DNA from: a virus
Reading direction: 5' to 3' (one strand)
IMG/VR virus record: IMGVR_UViG_3300021960_000201
Location: 1-38,576 of that record
DNA length: 38,576 nt
In this document: one piece after another, positions 36,653-38,576 of the stretch
Numbering within the stretch: the stretch's first letter is position 1
How the letters are laid out: every line of letters begins with the position of its first letter
Notes under the pieces: generated by a model
What the model saw: the letters and a program-made list of their open reading frames with translations, nothing else
Told to the model about the DNA's origin: nothing
Databases searched by the model: none
Program-made: the position numbers and the translations under genes

Positions 36653-38576
36653 TATTTACATGTGCTAGAGTTTGCCAATCTTGCGGCAAGCTGCTTCGCC
36701 TCCGCAAACATAGACCTAAAAGAGGAGTAGCCCACACCGTTATCGCGTCTCGTTGTTGCCTCTGCGCCAAGCGCGGCTATTACTTGGGTTTCTGTTGTTG
36801 CCCCTGCACTGCTTGCCGGAGCAGGGAGCGCAGCTCCGAAGACACTCGGGGCCTGCTGAGGTGCGAACGCACCTTGGCCTGCTTGTCGGTCGAAGAGCTC
36901 GTCTGCTTGTTTTCGTATTTCATTGGACAGCCTAATTCTGTCGGAGGTTGTTATATCCTGCTCGGAAAGATAAGAAACGGCCTCTGGGAATGATGTCGTT
37001 TGGCCCAGACCCATAAGCATAACATCGTCTGCCATTGCTTCTAGCTCGGCATAGGTGGCTTGGTTCATGTCCACCCCTGTTCTCGAAAGGAATGTAGACG
37101 CTATTGCCGGAAGGTCTTCACTGAGCTGTGCATTTTGATACAGCGGACTATTGCGAACGCGGTCCCACTGGCGCTGCTCCATGGATGACGGAGCCTTGCC
37201 GGTGAGTTCGGTGTATCTGCTAGACAGCTTCTGATATGCTTCTGACTGAGTGCCCTGCTCTCTGGCAATAACCATAGCATCTAGCACTTCATACCTGTTC
37301 TGGCTGTGAACCGCGACGTGATCCAGCGACTGATCCAGCGTGGCCCCGGCTGGAATAGTGTCTACAACAGATCCGGAGTAGAGGGCATCAGACATCTTGC
37401 CCCGAAGTATAATTGGATTCTGGTTTGCCGCATCCGGAATACCCATCCTGTCTGCCATGTCCACCAGATCGACATCGCTAATCTGCGACATCTCTGCGTC
37501 TGGGGCGAATTGGCGGGTGGGCATATATATAGGTGGGCGCTGAACCTGAGCATCTAGGCCCCTAGATACCGCATGGTCGAAAGCCGCTGCAACAACTATC
37601 GCGGACGCCTGCGGGTCGCTGCCAGCAGAAACTATTTCCTGATCCGACTTGGCGGCCATCTTCTGGTACACGTCAGCGTACCTAACTCTAGCAGACACGG
37701 ACGCCGTTGGGCCGGGTGGGGCATACTGGCCCTGAATCTTGTCTACCTCTTGCCTCTGCAGCGCCTGACCCTGTTCATACGACTCAACCATAACGCCGTC
37801 TCCCGCCTTGTATGGAGATGCGTTTTCTGGGTCGTAAACCATAAACACTACATCTGGGCGACCACCATTGTAGTCCCCAAACAGGTCATAGTCCCACCCC
37901 GGAGGCTTGTAATCGTCATTAAAGGCAACCCTAGCAACGGCTCTGAATCCAGACCGGGCATACAAAATCGGCAGCACAGTGTCGTATGCGTCTAGGTGCG
38001 TGCCCCCATTCGCTACAGCCGCATTAAGTCCATACCTGACAAAGCCTTTGTTGCTTTCGCCAGAAGAAAAGACCGATACAATGTCTCCGTCAGGCTTTAC
38101 GGCCACGCCAGCCTGAGAGTCTTCACTAACAAAAACCTTAATGCCAGAGTAGTCATCGTATACGTCAACAGCCACGCGATAGGGGTTGGCCTCTAGCGCG
38201 GAAACCATGGACGACCTGAAGTAGGCTGGCCCCTCCTCTTCAGACAGCTCAAGAACTCTCCTTGTCTCTTTGCCCTGCGGCGTGATGCTATAATCTGTCT
38301 TTACCGCAGATGTCTCATCGCCCCTGCTTACAAGTTGAAGGCTTCCACCATCCTCAACTGTGCCTCCGACATCTTCTGCTTGTCCTTCTCCCACCCCTCC
38401 TCGTCGAACCTGAATGGCGGGAACGGCCTCTTCTGCGGCTGGCTCTCCTGCTGCTTCTGGGGTTGCGGCTGGCTCTGCTGCTGGCTCTGCTGCTGTTTCG
38501 GATCCATCTTTGATAACCTTTTTTTGTGTGCTTAGTTGCTCATACTCCAATGCGGCAGGAGAGCCAGCCGCAGAAG
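36652..38576 (-). CDS. Virion polyvalent protein with GNAT-like domain, 5' end beyond window
   Basis: The frame is open to the right edge; no ATG start is seen (a TTG at 38550 is possible), so the N-terminus is likely missing. About 640 residues are visible. A Pro/Ala/Glu repeat (AAEPAAEPAATPEAAGEP) is followed by a domain with KPDGDIVSVFSSGESNKGFV, then GGTHLDAYDTVLPILYARSG and RAVARVAFNDDYKPPGWDYD, ending PDVVFMVYDP. This is the GNAT-like fold found in phage polyvalent proteins. The rest is helical. Motif order suggests a virion or ejected effector. Its stop overlaps the next start. In a circular genome it would join in phase with the gene at the left edge. Confidence 0.75.
   Translation of the reverse strand, partial: SAAGSPAALEYEQLSTQKKVIKDGSETAAEPAAEPAATPEAAGEPAAEEAVPAIQVRRGGVGEGQAEDVGGTVEDGGSLQLVSRGDETSAVKTDYSITPQGKETRRVLELSEEEGPAYFRSSMVSALEANPYRVAVDVYDDYSGIKVFVSEDSQAGVAVKPDGDIVSVFSSGESNKGFVRYGLNAAVANGGTHLDAYDTVLPILYARSGFRAVARVAFNDDYKPPGWDYDLFGDYNGGRPDVVFMVYDPENASPYKAGDGVMVESYEQGQALQRQEVDKIQGQYAPPGPTASVSARVRYADVYQKMAAKSDQEIVSAGSDPQASAIVVAAAFDHAVSRGLDAQVQRPPIYMPTRQFAPDAEMSQISDVDLVDMADRMGIPDAANQNPIILRGKMSDALYSGSVVDTIPAGATLDQSLDHVAVHSQNRYEVLDAMVIAREQGTQSEAYQKLSSRYTELTGKAPSSMEQRQWDRVRNSPLYQNAQLSEDLPAIASTFLSRTGVDMNQATYAELEAMADDVMLMGLGQTTSFPEAVSYLSEQDITTSDRIRLSNEIRKQADELFDRQAGQGAFAPQQAPSVFGAALPAPASSAGATTETQVIAALGAEATTRRDNGVGYSSFRSMFAEAKQLAARLANSSTCK

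Overview
This window looks like an essentially complete genome of a tailed double-stranded DNA phage, probably podovirus-like. It has a compact morphogenesis block, a P22-type portal and a lysis cassette; no tape-measure, sheath or tail-terminator gene was recognised, and there is no integrase. The host cannot be read from the sequence. Base composition is moderate, with a markedly GC-richer early segment at about 22.5-24.6 kb. I see no tRNA, rRNA, CRISPR array or insertion sequence.

Layout. The minus strand from about 21.4 kb down to 1 is a dense late operon. In transcription order it holds small genes, a putative small terminase subunit, large terminase, portal, a small beta-rich protein, scaffold, major capsid protein, a very long coiled-coil structural protein, small head/tail proteins, a repeat-built tail fibre, a propeller-like tail protein, a lysis cassette (membrane protein, holin-like protein, GH108-type endolysin) and a tail protein that runs off the left edge. 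At the right end, 38576 down to 33593 holds two more minus-strand genes for large virion or ejection-type proteins, the first entering from the right edge. The edge ORFs have compatible phase and the gene order is continuous, so the molecule is plausibly circular or circularly permuted, with one late transcript ending at a strong bidirectional terminator near 33.57 kb.

The plus strand from 22.2 to 32.45 kb is the early operon. It starts at a sigma70-like promoter (22115-22142) next to an 820-base non-coding region with DnaA boxes and an AT-rich inverted repeat, a likely origin. It encodes a MoxR-like AAA+ ATPase with a partner of unknown function, many small proteins, a winged-helix protein, a zinc-ribbon protein, a ParB-fold protein, a Rad52/ERF-like annealing candidate, a stand-alone DnaA domain IV, a VRR-NUC nuclease and a Gp157-like protein. 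No DNA polymerase, helicase or primase is visible, which suggests use of the host replisome. A lone minus-strand metallophosphoesterase lies between the two blocks.

The most striking content is RNA. Two complete type II hammerhead self-cleaving ribozymes (22447-22498 and 24628-24681) have fully conserved cores and covarying stems. They bracket the AAA+ ATPase and partner genes, so the early transcript should cut itself into a separate bicistronic mRNA. Three further hairpins with an identical CCGTAA loop sit exactly 17 nt before start codons (25445, 25767, 29839). The same loop caps stem III of the second ribozyme. The palindrome TGCTAGCA is also strongly over-represented across the whole window (13 copies).
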